Source: Halomonas huangheensis | GTDB lineage: Bacteria > Pseudomonadota > Gammaproteobacteria > Pseudomonadales > Halomonadaceae | Reading direction: 5' to 3' | Assembly (NCBI RefSeq): GCF_001431725.1 | Contig: NZ_CP013106.1 | Location: 1,736,001 to 1,800,000 of the forward strand | Length of the DNA: 64,000 nt | In this document: positions 33,656 to 43,123 of the stretch, one piece after another | How positions within the stretch are numbered: position 1 is the first letter of the stretch | How the letters are laid out: each line of letters begins with the position of its first letter | Notes under the pieces: model-generated | Databases searched by the model: none | What the model was told of the DNA's origin: nothing | Seen by the model: only the letters and a program-made list of their open reading frames with translations | Position numbers and translations under genes: made by a program

Positions 33656-34537
33656 TTACGCCTTTCCATATCCCTCAATCAGAATCGCTGGGTCGCGTTC
33701 TCCGTTCCCCCTTGCCACCTGCTGGCGCATGACCTGGGCTGCGAGCCCGGACATGGGGACCGCTGAGGTTGAGCGCTGGGCCTGCGCAACTGCCATGTCG
33801 AGGTCCTTGAGCAGGGTGCGCAGATGCCATTTTGGAGCATCGAAGTCGCGGTCGGCCATTCGTGGTGTCAGCATGCGAAAGGGAGTGGAGTCGGCGAACC
33901 CTCCGGTGAGTGCGTCACAGAGACGAGTGGCATCCACACCACTGGCCTCAGCCATGGCAACCATTTCGGCGATTGCCGCAGCGGCACAACCAACCAGCAT
34001 CTGGTTGCAGATCTTGGTGACCTGACCCGCGCCAACCTCGCCCATATGGGTGATACGGGCGGCCATGGGCTCGAGGATTGGGCGCGCGGCCTCGACATCC
34101 TCGGCACTGCCGCCACACATGATCGCCAGGCTACCCGATTCGGCACCTGCTACGCCGCCGGAAACAGGCGCGTCGACCCAACTGACACCGTTGTCGTGAC
34201 GCAATAGCGCAGCCAGCTCGCGGGTAACGGCGGGGTCACTGCTCGACAGGTCGATCAGACGCTGACCGGGACGTGCGTGACGGGCAATGCCGTCATCACC
34301 CATGACGACTTCTTGGACCACGTCGGTGTTGGCCAGACATAGCATGATCACATCGACGCTCTGTACCAGTTCGGCAATGCTGGTCGCGAGTTGTGCACCG
34401 GTGGCATCGGCGGCATGACGCGCCTTGTCCGGTGAGCGATTCCACACCACCAATGGATAGCCGGCAGCGGCCAGTCGTCGCGTCATGGGGTCGCCCATCA
34501 GGCCGATGCCGATAAAGCCGAGGCGGGGTAGGGACAT
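33656..34537 (-). CDS. NAD(P)-dependent beta-hydroxyacid dehydrogenase (3-hydroxyisobutyrate dehydrogenase family)
   Basis: A 293-residue enzyme. The Rossmann motif GFIGIGLMGDPMTRRL starts near residue 6. The substrate-binding segment is WVDAPVSGGVAGAESGSLAIM. The catalytic lysine lies in GAGQVTKICNQMLV, and KDLDMAVAQA is the C-terminal signature. The family oxidises 3-hydroxyisobutyrate, tartronate semialdehyde or similar acids; the sequence alone does not choose. I took ATG 34537 with an ideal AAAGGAGG; the frame extends upstream through the 9-bp repeat as a His/Gln run, which is not real protein. Confidence 0.87.
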   Translation of the reverse strand: MSLPRLGFIGIGLMGDPMTRRLAAAGYPLVVWNRSPDKARHAADATGAQLATSIAELVQSVDVIMLCLANTDVVQEVVMGDDGIARHARPGQRLIDLSSSDPAVTRELAALLRHDNGVSWVDAPVSGGVAGAESGSLAIMCGGSAEDVEAARPILEPMAARITHMGEVGAGQVTKICNQMLVGCAAAAIAEMVAMAEASGVDATRLCDALTGGFADSTPFRMLTPRMADRDFDAPKWHLRTLLKDLDMAVAQAQRSTSAVPMSGLAAQVMRQQVARGNGERDPAILIEGYGKA

Positions 34538-34551
34538 GAAGTCCTCCTTTG

Positions 34552-34617
34552 GTTGTCGATGTTGTTGTTGATGTTGTTGATGTTGTTGATGTTGTTGATG
34601 TTGTTGATGTTGTTGAT
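34552..34617 (+). repeat. 9-bp tandem array (GTTGTTGAT x6 plus a partial)
   Basis: Exact units from 34564 to 34617, preceded by one degenerate unit (GTTGTCGAT, 34552-34560) and three further bases. It lies about 15 bp before the start codon of the dehydrogenase gene, inside its 5' leader. Confidence 0.9.
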
Positions 34618-34679
34618 GCGAGCGGGAAGTCGCTGCCGCGCTGCCTGGTGCAGTACGGCATTCGCATATTGTGTCGAGG

Positions 34680-35276
34680 TCAGTCGATGTCCTGAAGGTC
34701 CTTGAGACTATCGACATCGATATGAATGCCGGCGTCGTCAACCGGCACTTCATGATACTGATTCTGGTGACGCCGAATAACGTGCTTGCCTCCCTCATCT
34801 CCTCTCAGTGACGCCAGCTCCGGCCAGAAATCACGCCCCATGATCACCGGATGACCGGGACGCCCCGCATACGACGGCCGAATGATATGTGAACGTCCCG
34901 CCTCCCTCTGCATGGCTCGCAAGGTCTCTGACCGGATGCAGGGCATGTCGCCGAGCAGGATCGCAACCGCCGAGACATGCTGTAGAGACTCATCCTGCTC
35001 AAGGTGTGTGATGGCTTCTCCCAAACTGGCGCCCAGACCGGATTCGGCGTGACGCACACGCAGGATTGGCGTTGTTCCGGAGAGGCCAAGTACGCGGATA
35101 TCATCTTCCTCGCGCACCACCACCCGCAGTAGCGGAAAGGCTTCGTTGGCTTGCGCCACTGTACTTTCCAGCAATGTCCGGCCATCCGGCAGTCGACAAC
35201 AGCGTTTGTCATCCTCGCCAAAGCGCCGCGAGTAACCAGCGGCCAGTATCATTCCCAGTACAGTTTCGGCGCTCAT
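34680..35276 (-). CDS. MocA-like nucleotidyltransferase (molybdenum cofactor cytidylyltransferase family)
   Basis: A 198-residue NTP-transferase. The N-terminal LGMILAAGYSRRFGEDDKR carries the LAAGxSxR-type nucleotide-binding loop; AILLGDMPCIRSETL and GHPVIMGRDFW complete the fold. MocA attaches CMP to molybdopterin to make the MCD cofactor used by xanthine-dehydrogenase-type enzymes, and IorAB/XdhC genes lie just across the LysR gene. Its ATG shares one base with the LysR stop (TAATG), so both are on one transcript. Confidence 0.85.
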   Translation of the reverse strand: MSAETVLGMILAAGYSRRFGEDDKRCCRLPDGRTLLESTVAQANEAFPLLRVVVREEDDIRVLGLSGTTPILRVRHAESGLGASLGEAITHLEQDESLQHVSAVAILLGDMPCIRSETLRAMQREAGRSHIIRPSYAGRPGHPVIMGRDFWPELASLRGDEGGKHVIRRHQNQYHEVPVDDAGIHIDVDSLKDLQDID

Positions 35277-36217
35277 TATGTGGTCTCTCTGAGTGGGTGT
35301 TCCCGAGGTTGAGGCTCCTGTCGCGGATCATGATAGCGAAGCGCTTCAACCAATAACGAGAAGGCCGGAGAGGATTGGCGGCGGTGGGGATAATAGAGAT
35401 GGAAGCCCGGAAAGGTCGGGCACCAGTCCTTCAGCACCTGCATAAGGCGTCCAGCATCAAGGTGAGGGCGAGCCATGTCTTCCGGGATGAATGCGACGCC
35501 AAGCCCGGCCAGTGCCGCGGTCAGAATGGGTTGGGTATCGTTGATGATGAGCTGGCCCGTCGTGTGAACGTTTATTTCACGACTGTTGCGCTCGAACTCC
35601 CATGCGTATAGCGATCCGGATGTCGGAAAGCGGAATCCAATGCAGTTGTGCTGGGTAAGGTCGCCGGGAGCTTCCGGCAGCGGTTGGCGAGTGAAATAGG
35701 TCGGAGCAGCAACGACCACCAGGCGCATGTCCGGTCCGATGCGGGTCGCGATCATGTCTTGCGCCACGCGTTCGCCGATGCGTACCCCAGCATCGAATCG
35801 TTCGGAGACAATATCGGTCAGTCCATTATCGATGCTGATCTCGACGTTGATGTCCGGGTATCTGTCGAGAAGCGGCGCCAACCGGGGCAGGAGAATACTG
35901 TCTGTGGCGTGGCCGCTACTCGAGATGCGTATGGTGCCGGCTGGTTTGTCACGTAGTTCACTCAACGCAGCCAGGCCTGACTGGATTTCCGTGAAGCAAG
36001 GATCAAGCGTTCGCAGCAGGCGTTCCCCCGCCTCGGTTGGAGACACGCTACGCGTGGTGCGTGTCAGTAACCGAATGCCAACCCTTTCTTCCAGTCCGCG
36101 GATGGTGTGACTCAGCGCCGATTGGGATACACCGAGTTCAGTGGCTGCTCGGGTGAAGCTTCCTTTCTCCGCCACCATCAGAAATGCGTGGAGGTCATTG
36201 AAGTTCTCTCGAGACAT
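35276..36217 (-). CDS. LysR-family transcriptional regulator
   Basis: A 313-residue LysR regulator. The winged helix-turn-helix occupies residues 1-65 (FTRAATELGVSQSALSHTIR), and the C-terminal two-lobe effector domain has RISSSGHATDSILLPRLAPLL and DIVSERFDAGVRIGERVAQDM. ATG 36217 is preceded by AGGGAGG. It is divergent from the iorAB-xdhC genes and cotranscribed with the MocA-like gene, so it most likely controls the molybdenum hydroxylase (inference). The effector is unknown. Confidence 0.9.
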   Translation of the reverse strand: MSRENFNDLHAFLMVAEKGSFTRAATELGVSQSALSHTIRGLEERVGIRLLTRTTRSVSPTEAGERLLRTLDPCFTEIQSGLAALSELRDKPAGTIRISSSGHATDSILLPRLAPLLDRYPDINVEISIDNGLTDIVSERFDAGVRIGERVAQDMIATRIGPDMRLVVVAAPTYFTRQPLPEAPGDLTQHNCIGFRFPTSGSLYAWEFERNSREINVHTTGQLIINDTQPILTAALAGLGVAFIPEDMARPHLDAGRLMQVLKDWCPTFPGFHLYYPHRRQSSPAFSLLVEALRYHDPRQEPQPREHPLRETT

Positions 36218-36628
36218 TGATGAGCCTCCCTCATTGGTCCGTAGAGTTTTTATGGTATCCAATCATGAAAACTTCGGCTCACTGAAGCCCGCCGTACCGT
36301 GACATGCGGTTTGAGGGTCTTGCACTCGGAAGGAGTTCAAGACACATGGACCGCAGCTTGAGCTAGTCAGACCGGCGTGGAGCAATGCCGAACTTCAGTC
36401 TGTCATCCTGTTATTGGATATGGCGACTATCCTTTCATAAGAACTAAGTGACATACGCATTATTCATGAGTGGCGTTCATGAGGGTATGTCCATTTCGAG
36501 CAGTAATCCTCTGCGGGAGAGACTGCTAAGGTAGTTGACGTCCTTGTGTGATAGCGAAGCACGGAGCTGGCCTGGCGTCGGCTCCGGTTTGTTGTTGTCA
36601 CCGGATTTCGCATCGTGAGGAGGGGAGG
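36218..36628. promoter_or_regulatory. Divergent control region between lysR and iorA-like genes
   Basis: 411 bp with no gene. TTCATGAG occurs twice in direct orientation at 36463-36470 and 36476-36483, and a purine-rich GAGGAGGGGAGG precedes the iorA start. No clear T-N11-A LysR box could be fixed by eye. Confidence 0.4.
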
Positions 36629-37087
36629 ATGGTCACACTCAATGTCAACGGTCAGGTGGTTGAGGCCGATGTCGAGGCGGATACACCCTTGCTGTGGGTG
36701 CTGCGCGACACACTCAAGCTCACCGGCACCAAGTTCGGTTGTGGTATGTCGCTCTGCGGGGCCTGTACGGTCCATCTCGATGGCCAGGCCGTGCGTACCT
36801 GTACGCTGCCTGTATCGGCAGCGGTGGATGGAGAAATCGTCACCATCGAGAGCGTCGGAGACAGCTCTGTTGGTGAGGCGGTACAGGCGGCCTGGCAGAA
36901 TCTGGATGTCGTGCAGTGCGGGTACTGCCAGTCCGGACAGATCATGAGCGCCGTCGCGCTGCTGGAAGAGAATCGCACACCCTCGGATGAGGATATCGAC
37001 AGCGCCATGGGCGGTAATGTCTGCCGCTGCGCCACCTATGTGCGTATCCGTGCTGCCATCCATGCCGCCGCCGAGTCGCTGGCCTGA
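36629..37087 (+). CDS. 2Fe-2S subunit of a molybdenum hydroxylase (IorA-like)
   Basis: A 152-residue iron-sulfur protein. The plant-type 2Fe-2S centre has [15 protein letters not shown], and the second centre has [10 protein letters not shown] and [10 protein letters not shown]. This is the small subunit of isoquinoline 1-oxidoreductase and aldehyde-oxidase-like enzymes. It lacks a signal peptide, so it would be exported together with its partner. ATG 36629 has GAGGAGGGGAGG upstream. The partner gene follows nine bases after the stop. Confidence 0.93.
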   Translation: MVTLNVNGQVVEADVEADTPLLWVLRDTLKLTGTKFGCGMSLCGACTVHLDGQAVRTCTLPVSAAVDGEIVTIESVGDSSVGEAVQAAWQNLDVVQCGYCQSGQIMSAVALLEENRTPSDEDIDSAMGGNVCRCATYVRIRAAIHAAAESLA

Positions 37088-37096
37088 GGAGGAATC

Positions 37097-39301
37097 ATGA
37101 CGCGATATATCGAGAATGCCAGCCGCCGCCGGTTTCTCAAGGGTTCCACGGGGCTGACTCTGGCGCTGTATTTTCCCTGGAGTCTGGCGCAGGCGGCAAG
37201 CGAGTCCAGTGACTCGGCTGCGGTGGAGGATAGCCAACCCTTCGAGCCCAATGCTTTCCTGCGTATTGGTGAAGACAACAAGGTTACCGTGATCGCCAAG
37301 CACCTGGAAATGGGGCAGGGGACCTACACCGGGTTGGCGACCATCGTCGCGGAAGAGCTCGATGCGGACTGGTCGCAGGTCGATGTCGAGAGCGCCCCGG
37401 CCGACGCCAGTCGCTACAACAACCTTTTCTGGGGGCCGTCACAGGGCACCGGTGGTAGTACCGCCATTGCCAACTCCTGGGAGCAGCTACGCCAGGCCGG
37501 GGCCTCCGCTCGTGCCATGCTGGTGGCCGCTGCCGCACAGCAGTGGGGTGTGCCTGGCGAAGAAATTGTGGTCGAGAAGGGCATGGTCAAGCATTCGGCG
37601 TCAGACAATGAGGCCAGCTTCGGCGAGCTTGCAGCAGCGGCTGCCGAGTTGCCGGTTCCCTCTGATGTGCCACTCAAGGACCCTGCCGACTTCACCTTGA
37701 TTGGCCAGCACATTCGTCGTCAGGACAGCGCCGACAAGAGCACCGGACGTGCGATATTCACGCAGGATATCCATCTGCCTGACATGCTGACGGCCATGGT
37801 AGCTCACCCGCCGCGTTTCGGAGCCAAAGTGAGCAGCTTCGATGCCACTGAGGCCAGTAAGGTGCGAGGGGTCGTCGAAGTGGTGGAGATTCCCTCTGGA
37901 GTCGCGGTGCTGGCTACCGATACCTGGAGCGCCAGGCAGGGACGCGAGGCTCTGACGGTGGAGTGGGACGAGAGCGAAGCCTTCAAGCTGGGCACCGAGG
38001 AAATCTTCGAACGCTATCGCGAGCTTGCCGAGTCACCGGGGACGGTGGCAGAGCAGCGTGGTGACACCGATACCGTGCTGGCGGATACCGAGCACACGCT
38101 GGAAGCGTCATACGACCTGCCCTACCTGGCGCATGCGGCCATGGAGCCGCTCAACTGTGTCATCCAGCTCTCTGATGAAGGCTGCGAGGTATGGAATGGC
38201 GCCCAGATGCATACCTATGACCAGAGTGTACTGGCCGAACTGTTTGATCTGACGCCGGAGCAAGTGAAGATCAACACCCTCTACGCCGGAGGCAGTTTTG
38301 GACGTCGGGCTGCCAAGGGGGCCGACTATGTCCTCGAGGCGGCCAACATCGTCAAGGCCATTGATGGCCGGGCACCGGTCAAACTGGTCTGGTTCCGCGA
38401 GGATGATATGCGTGCCGGCAACTATCGCCCGCTGTTCCATCACCGCCTCTGGGCAGGGTTGGATGACGAAGGGCAACTGGTGGCATGGCGTCACCGGCTG
38501 GTGGGTCAGTCCATCGCGTTGGGCTCACCCTTCGAGGAAGGGATGATTCAGGATGGTATTGATATCACCTCGGTGGAAGGCGCAGCCAACCTTCCCTACG
38601 CCATTCCCAATCTACAGGTGGAACTGCACACACCAACGGATATCGGAGTGCCCATCCAGTGGTGGCGTTCGGTAGGTTCGTCGCACACGGCATTCTCGAC
38701 GGAGTGCTTCATCGATGAGCTGGCAGCCGAGTCCGAAAAGGACCCTGTGGCATGGCGTCTGGAGATGCTCGGTGATCATCCGCGCCACGCAGGCGTACTG
38801 GAGCTGGTTGCCGAGAAGGCGGGGTGGGGCTCACCGTTGGCTGAAGGAGAAAGTGAGGGCGTGCGTCGCGGACGAGGCATCGCGGTGCATGAGTCGTTCA
38901 GTTCCTATGTTGCCCAGGTGGCCGAGGTCAGCGTCGAGAGCAATGGCAGTGTGCGTGTGGATCGAGTGGTCTGTGCCGTGGATTGTGGCATTGCAGTCAA
39001 CCCTGATGTGGTCCGAGCTCAGGTCGAGGGTAGCATCGGCTTCGCCCTGACTGCGGCGCTGTACGGCGAAATCCGTCTGACCGAGGGGCGAGTGGAGCAG
39101 TCCAACTTTCATGATTATCAACCGCTGAGAATCGATGCGATGCCGGAAGTCGAGGTACATATTGTGCCTTCGGCGGAGGCCCCCACCGGGATCGGAGAGC
39201 CTCCGGTACCGCCACTGGCTCCTGCGGTAGTGAATGCGATCTTCGCCGCGACTGGTCAGCGAATCCGGCGTCTACCGATCGGCAATCAGTTGGCGAGTTG
39301 A
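37097..39301 (+). CDS. Molybdopterin subunit of a molybdenum hydroxylase (IorB-like), Tat-exported
   Basis: A 734-residue catalytic subunit of the xanthine dehydrogenase/aldehyde oxidase superfamily. The N-terminus has a twin-arginine signal ([16 protein letters not shown]), so the complex should be periplasmic. Cofactor motifs include [18 protein letters not shown] and [18 protein letters not shown]. The conserved base glutamate lies in [17 protein letters not shown]. The organisation is the two-subunit isoquinoline-1-oxidoreductase type, without an FAD subunit; electrons would go to a cytochrome or quinone. The substrate is unknown (N-heterocycles or aldehydes). Confidence 0.92.
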   Translation: MTRYIENASRRRFLKGSTGLTLALYFPWSLAQAASESSDSAAVEDSQPFEPNAFLRIGEDNKVTVIAKHLEMGQGTYTGLATIVAEELDADWSQVDVESAPADASRYNNLFWGPSQGTGGSTAIANSWEQLRQAGASARAMLVAAAAQQWGVPGEEIVVEKGMVKHSASDNEASFGELAAAAAELPVPSDVPLKDPADFTLIGQHIRRQDSADKSTGRAIFTQDIHLPDMLTAMVAHPPRFGAKVSSFDATEASKVRGVVEVVEIPSGVAVLATDTWSARQGREALTVEWDESEAFKLGTEEIFERYRELAESPGTVAEQRGDTDTVLADTEHTLEASYDLPYLAHAAMEPLNCVIQLSDEGCEVWNGAQMHTYDQSVLAELFDLTPEQVKINTLYAGGSFGRRAAKGADYVLEAANIVKAIDGRAPVKLVWFREDDMRAGNYRPLFHHRLWAGLDDEGQLVAWRHRLVGQSIALGSPFEEGMIQDGIDITSVEGAANLPYAIPNLQVELHTPTDIGVPIQWWRSVGSSHTAFSTECFIDELAAESEKDPVAWRLEMLGDHPRHAGVLELVAEKAGWGSPLAEGESEGVRRGRGIAVHESFSSYVAQVAEVSVESNGSVRVDRVVCAVDCGIAVNPDVVRAQVEGSIGFALTAALYGEIRLTEGRVEQSNFHDYQPLRIDAMPEVEVHIVPSAEAPTGIGEPPVPPLAPAVVNAIFAATGQRIRRLPIGNQLAS

Positions 39302-39303
39302 GC

Positions 39304-40281
39304 ATGCAGCATCTGGATCTGCGTGTTATCGAGCAGACACTGGCCTGGTCGCGCGAGGGCGAAACGTTGTGGTTATGCACGGTTCTGGCCACCTACGGAT
39401 CTTCGCCCCGTGCGCCGGGCTCATTGCTGGTGGTTCGTGGTGATGGGCGTCATCTTGGCTCGTTGTCGGGGGGCTGTGTGGAGGATGACTTCCTCGTACG
39501 GCTGGCCAACGGCGAGTTCTCCGCTCCTGTCACCACATTACGCTACGGCGCGAGCGGTGCCGATGGTGCGGGGATCACCCTGCCCTGTGGCGGCATTCTC
39601 GATGTGTTGATCGAACGCCTGACGCCGGACACCGATACCAGAGTCCATCTGGAAGTGTTGCTGGATACCTTGAAGGGGCATCAGCCGCTGGCGCGTCGTG
39701 TTGACCTGAGCAACGGTGACCGTCACTTCGTTGAGGATACCGGTATTGGGCCCCGGGTGATGGTGGATACCGAACGCGGCGCGGCTCAGATTCGCATGGC
39801 GCCCGTGGCACGCCTGGTGATTGCCGGCATCTCGCCTGTCGCGGAGGCCTGTGCCCAGTTTGCCGTGGGGTTGGGGTTCGAGGTGATTGTCTGTGATCCG
39901 CGCGAGGAGGAACTGCGAGGATTCGAGGTTGAAGGAGTACAGGTCCGTCCTGAATTGCCATCGGCTTTCATTGCCGCTGGGCATTGCCACGCAGCCACAG
40001 CCATAGTGGCGCTGACCCATGACCCACGAATCGATGACCTGGCGATGATCGAGGCCGTGCGCACCCCGGCTTTCTATATCGGTGTGATGGGATCGATGCG
40101 CACCTCTCGAGCGCGTGCCGATCGCTTGCGTCGCTCTGGTGGCCTGAGTGAGCACGAGGTGGCGCGCTTGCATATGCCGATCGGCCTGGATCTGGGCAGC
40201 AGAACACCCGCTGAGATTGCGTTGTCGGTGATGGCCGATATCCTGCGTGTCCAGCGAGGTAAGCCGCGCGATTCGCTTTGA
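39304..40281 (+). CDS. XdhC/CoxF-family molybdenum hydroxylase maturation protein
   Basis: A 325-residue protein. XdhC binds molybdenum cofactor, helps sulfurate it and delivers it to xanthine-dehydrogenase-like enzymes. The N-terminal part has ATYGSSPRAPGSLLVV and GSLSGGCVEDD. The Rossmann-like C-terminal part has LVIAGISPVAEACAQFAVGL and YIGVMGSMRTSRARADRL. It starts two bases after the iorB stop and so belongs to the same operon. Together with the MocA-like gene it provides dedicated cofactor handling for the hydroxylase. Confidence 0.92.
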   Translation: MQHLDLRVIEQTLAWSREGETLWLCTVLATYGSSPRAPGSLLVVRGDGRHLGSLSGGCVEDDFLVRLANGEFSAPVTTLRYGASGADGAGITLPCGGILDVLIERLTPDTDTRVHLEVLLDTLKGHQPLARRVDLSNGDRHFVEDTGIGPRVMVDTERGAAQIRMAPVARLVIAGISPVAEACAQFAVGLGFEVIVCDPREEELRGFEVEGVQVRPELPSAFIAAGHCHAATAIVALTHDPRIDDLAMIEAVRTPAFYIGVMGSMRTSRARADRLRRSGGLSEHEVARLHMPIGLDLGSRTPAEIALSVMADILRVQRGKPRDSL

Positions 40282-40383
40282 TTCAAGTCCGGTGAATACA
40301 GGCTTCGTCGCCGCTGGACTTCCGCCGAGAGCGGTCATAGTCTGGACGGACGCTTTCTCTTCACTCCACCAGGACACAGGACG

Positions 40384-41028
40384 ATGTTCGAGTATTCTCT
40401 GGCTCACTGGACGACGTTTGCCACCGCTGCTGTGCTGCTGAATCTTTCTCCGGGCCCGGATATGGCATTTATTCTCGGACAGACCGCACGCTATGGAAAA
40501 CGCGGTGGCTATGCGGCGATGTTCGGTGTCTGGAGTGGTGCGACCGTGCATGTTGCCATGGCGGCGTTGGGCCTGTCGGCGATATTGATGACCTCGGCTG
40601 TGGCGTTTTCCGTCGTCAAGTGGATCGGTGCTGCGTATCTGGTCTGGTTGGGCATTCAGGCGTTGCGCGCACGTCCGTCATCAGCGGAACAAGTCCCACC
40701 TGAGGTGGCCCAGTGTCGCCAACGGGATATCTATCGTCAGGGCATCATGATCTCGTTGCTCAATCCCAAGGTGGCGATTTTCTTTCTTGCCTTCCTGCCC
40801 CAGTTTGTCGTGCCCGGTGCCGGTCCGGTCAGTCTGCAGTTGGCGCTGCATGGCATGCTGATCATTGCTGTGGCCGCGATTATCGAACCTCCGCTGGTGC
40901 TGGCCGGTGCGCGTATTGCTACGGCATTGCGGGGTAGCTCACGCCTCGGACTATGGTGCGAGCGTGGACTGGGAGCGCTGTTTGTGGCGCTGGGCGTCAA
41001 GTTGGCGATGAGTTCACGCATTGCGTGA
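40384..41028 (+). CDS. LysE/RhtB-family amino acid exporter
   Basis: A 214-residue membrane protein with about six hydrophobic segments. NLSPGPDMAFILGQTARYGK near the N-terminus and GIMISLLNPKVAIFFLAFLPQFV in the middle are signatures of the LysE/RhtB superfamily, which exports amino acids or their analogues. ATG 40384 has AGGACACAGGACG upstream. A phosphoesterase gene follows 20 bp later and may be cotranscribed. The substrate cannot be read from the sequence. Confidence 0.9.
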   Translation: MFEYSLAHWTTFATAAVLLNLSPGPDMAFILGQTARYGKRGGYAAMFGVWSGATVHVAMAALGLSAILMTSAVAFSVVKWIGAAYLVWLGIQALRARPSSAEQVPPEVAQCRQRDIYRQGIMISLLNPKVAIFFLAFLPQFVVPGAGPVSLQLALHGMLIIAVAAIIEPPLVLAGARIATALRGSSRLGLWCERGLGALFVALGVKLAMSSRIA

Positions 41029-41048
41029 CACCATAAGCGGAGACCATC

Positions 41049-41825
41049 ATGCGTCTGCATGTGTTGTCCGACCTGCACCTCGAGCACTTCGCCGAGGGGC
41101 GTGAGATTCCCGAGGTTGATTGTGATGTGGTTGTGCTCGCGGGCGACATCCATGTCGGGCTCACTGGACTGGAGTGGGCTGCCCAGCGTTTTGCCGATAC
41201 CCCGGTGATCTATGTGCCGGGCAATCATGAGTTCTACCAGCATCGCATGGATGCACTACGCGGAGAGATGCGTCAGCGCGCCGATGAACTGCGCATTCAT
41301 CTGCTCGATAACAACAGTGTGGAACTCCAGGGCGTACGTTTTCTCGGCAGTACACTATGGACCGACTATGCGCTCTACGATGAGCGCCCCGAGGGAGATC
41401 GCACCGATATTCCGTTTGCCAACCTCTCGGCGGCGCTGCGCCTGATGCCGGATTACGCGGTGATCGAGCAGCCGCAAGGCGAGGTGTTTTCTCCGGAGGA
41501 AAGCGTACGCCTGCATCGCGAATCGCTCAGTTGGTTGCGCCACGAGTTGGCTCAACCGCATGACGGGCCCTGTGTGGTGGTTACCCATCATGCGCCACTG
41601 CCGCTCAGTATCCCGCCGCGTTACCGAGGTGATGTGTTGTCACCGGCCTTCGCCTCCGATCTGGAACAGCTGATGGGGCGGGCAGCATTGTGGATTCATG
41701 GTCATGTCCATGATCCGGTGGATTGCGATGTGCATGGGACTCGAGTGTTATGCAATCCGGCGGGCTACCCGGGAGAGCGCCCGCCGGAGGAACTACAGCT
41801 CGGCCTGGTGGTAGAGGTGGGCTGA
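41049..41825 (+). CDS. Calcineurin-like metallophosphoesterase
   Basis: A 258-residue phosphoesterase. Metal-binding motifs appear in order: LSDLHLEHFA (D-x-H), VVLAGDIHVG (GDxH-type), VPGNHEFY (GNHE), VVVTHHAPLP and WIHGHVHDPVD (GHxH). Related proteins hydrolyse phosphodiesters of unknown nature. It follows the LysE gene by 20 bp. It ends ten bases before the 15-bp array that leads into yejK. Confidence 0.85.
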   Translation: MRLHVLSDLHLEHFAEGREIPEVDCDVVVLAGDIHVGLTGLEWAAQRFADTPVIYVPGNHEFYQHRMDALRGEMRQRADELRIHLLDNNSVELQGVRFLGSTLWTDYALYDERPEGDRTDIPFANLSAALRLMPDYAVIEQPQGEVFSPEESVRLHRESLSWLRHELAQPHDGPCVVVTHHAPLPLSIPPRYRGDVLSPAFASDLEQLMGRAALWIHGHVHDPVDCDVHGTRVLCNPAGYPGERPPEELQLGLVVEVG

Positions 41826-41834
41826 GTCTCGGGC

Positions 41835-41924
41835 GGTTTCTACTGGCTTGGTTTCTACTGGCTTGGTTTCTACTGGCTTGGTTTCTACTGACATGGCTGC
41901 TACTGACTCAGTTACTACTTACTC
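41835..41924 (+). repeat. Tandem array, 15 bp x 6, overlapping the 3' end of yejK
   Basis: Units begin at 41835, 41850, 41865, 41880, 41895 and 41910. The first three are identical (GGTTTCTACTGGCTT) and the later ones diverge toward yejK. The CTAC core, which on the minus strand is GTAG with the yejK stop codon TAG, is conserved in all six. The last unit is the yejK 3' end itself. Confidence 0.92.
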
Positions 41925-43009
41925 TGCAACTGTTCCTTCAGCTTGTTGGGCAGTTTCTTGATGATCAGGCGGTCGCGTTCGGCATCGTATTCGATGCTGT
42001 TGCCCAGTAGATGAGAATCAAAACTGATCGAGACGCCCTCGGCGCGGCCGGTAAAGCGGCGGAACTGGTTGAGGGTACGCTTGTCTGGTGGGATTTCCGG
42101 CGACAGTCCATAGTCGGCATTGCGGATATGATCGAAGAAGGCGCGCGGGTTGTCATCGTCGACCAACGCCGAGAGGTCCTCAAGGGTCATGGCTTCGCCG
42201 CGGCTGGCCTGATCATTGGCATAGTCGATCAGTGCATCGGTCTTCTCACGTGAAGCTTCCTCGGCCATGTCCTCGCTTTCGACATAATCGCTGAACGCCT
42301 TGAGCAGGGTACGGGTCTCGCTCTTTGGATCGACGCCATCCGAGGCGCCCAGCAGTGCCTGCATATCATCGGCCAGTTTGCGCCCACCGCGGTCCGCCAG
42401 CAGTGATAGATACTGGCTGGATTCACCGCCTTGTTGCCATTGGGTCAGGTTGATTCGCGCCGCCAACGACATCTGACTGTGGTTGATCTGGCCGCTGATC
42501 GCCACGCGTTGGTCGCCGTCGATCACGAAGCCATCACGATGATGCACCAGCACCATGAACAGGGTGCGTGTCTCGCCCTGTTGTTGGTCGACCATGATGA
42601 AGTGACCGCCCAGTGGAAGGTGGGCATCGATCACTCGCGCCAGTTGTTCAGCGAAGCCATTGGCCAGGCTGAGCAGGTCGCCGTTGCCGGCAACGAAGGC
42701 TTCCAGGTCGGTGGGAAAACGACTGTTGATCACCAGTTTAGGGGCTTCGCCGGAGGCGTCGTTCTCGCCATCTTCATCCTGCCACGGTGGCGTATCGTCA
42801 TCGCTACTGGCTTGCTCGACTGGGGTGGCCGATGCATCCCTGAAGCGCCCCCAGCGCTTCGATTTACCGTGGTAGGCATCAGCGAGGCGTTGAATCAGGC
42901 CTTCCAGCGCCTCACTGGGGGGATGGAGTTCCGTGGCGGGAATCTGACGCGCTGGCGTGTCGCTATCGGACTTGTCGAGACGCTGGATGACACAGGCGTT
43001 GATCGGCAT
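41915..43009 (-). CDS. yejK: Nucleoid-associated protein YejK (NdpA)
   Basis: A 364-residue member of the YejK/NdpA family, slightly longer than the E. coli protein (about 335), because of an acidic insertion near residues 60-90 (SSDDDTPPWQDEDGENDASG). The ends match the family: MPINACVIQRLDK at the start and RRFTGRAEGVSISFDSHLL near the end. YejK associates with the nucleoid; its exact action is unknown. The last three codons and the stop form part of a tandem array. A 13-bp hairpin lies 52 bp before its start. Confidence 0.9.
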   Translation of the reverse strand: MPINACVIQRLDKSDSDTPARQIPATELHPPSEALEGLIQRLADAYHGKSKRWGRFRDASATPVEQASSDDDTPPWQDEDGENDASGEAPKLVINSRFPTDLEAFVAGNGDLLSLANGFAEQLARVIDAHLPLGGHFIMVDQQQGETRTLFMVLVHHRDGFVIDGDQRVAISGQINHSQMSLAARINLTQWQQGGESSQYLSLLADRGGRKLADDMQALLGASDGVDPKSETRTLLKAFSDYVESEDMAEEASREKTDALIDYANDQASRGEAMTLEDLSALVDDDNPRAFFDHIRNADYGLSPEIPPDKRTLNQFRRFTGRAEGVSISFDSHLLGNSIEYDAERDRLIIKKLPNKLKEQLQSK

Positions 43010-43060
43010 GGAACCCTCTCGGTGAAGCGGTGGAAACGGCCGCCGATGATAGCATAGCGA

Positions 43061-43089
43061 TCGAGCTGACTGCTGTGCAGTCAGCTCGA
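43061..43089. terminator. Perfect 13-bp hairpin between the ABC permease gene and yejK
   Basis: TCGAGCTGACTGC pairs with GCAGTCAGCTCGA around TGT. There is no T run on either strand. It lies downstream of the permease and just upstream of yejK, so it may end the ABC operon or fold in the yejK leader. Confidence 0.55.
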
Positions 43090-43123
43090 ACTCACGGTCT
43101 CAAAAGATCAGGATTGCTGGCGA

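Noticed and set aside
34552..34617. CRISPR-like regular repeat
   Set aside because: Units are only 9 bp without spacers; it is a simple tandem array. None of the other arrays has spacers either.
34541..34798. His/Gln-rich N-terminal extension of the dehydrogenase gene
   Set aside because: The extension is the translation of the 9-bp tandem array; the ideal ribosome-binding site and family similarity place the start at 34537.
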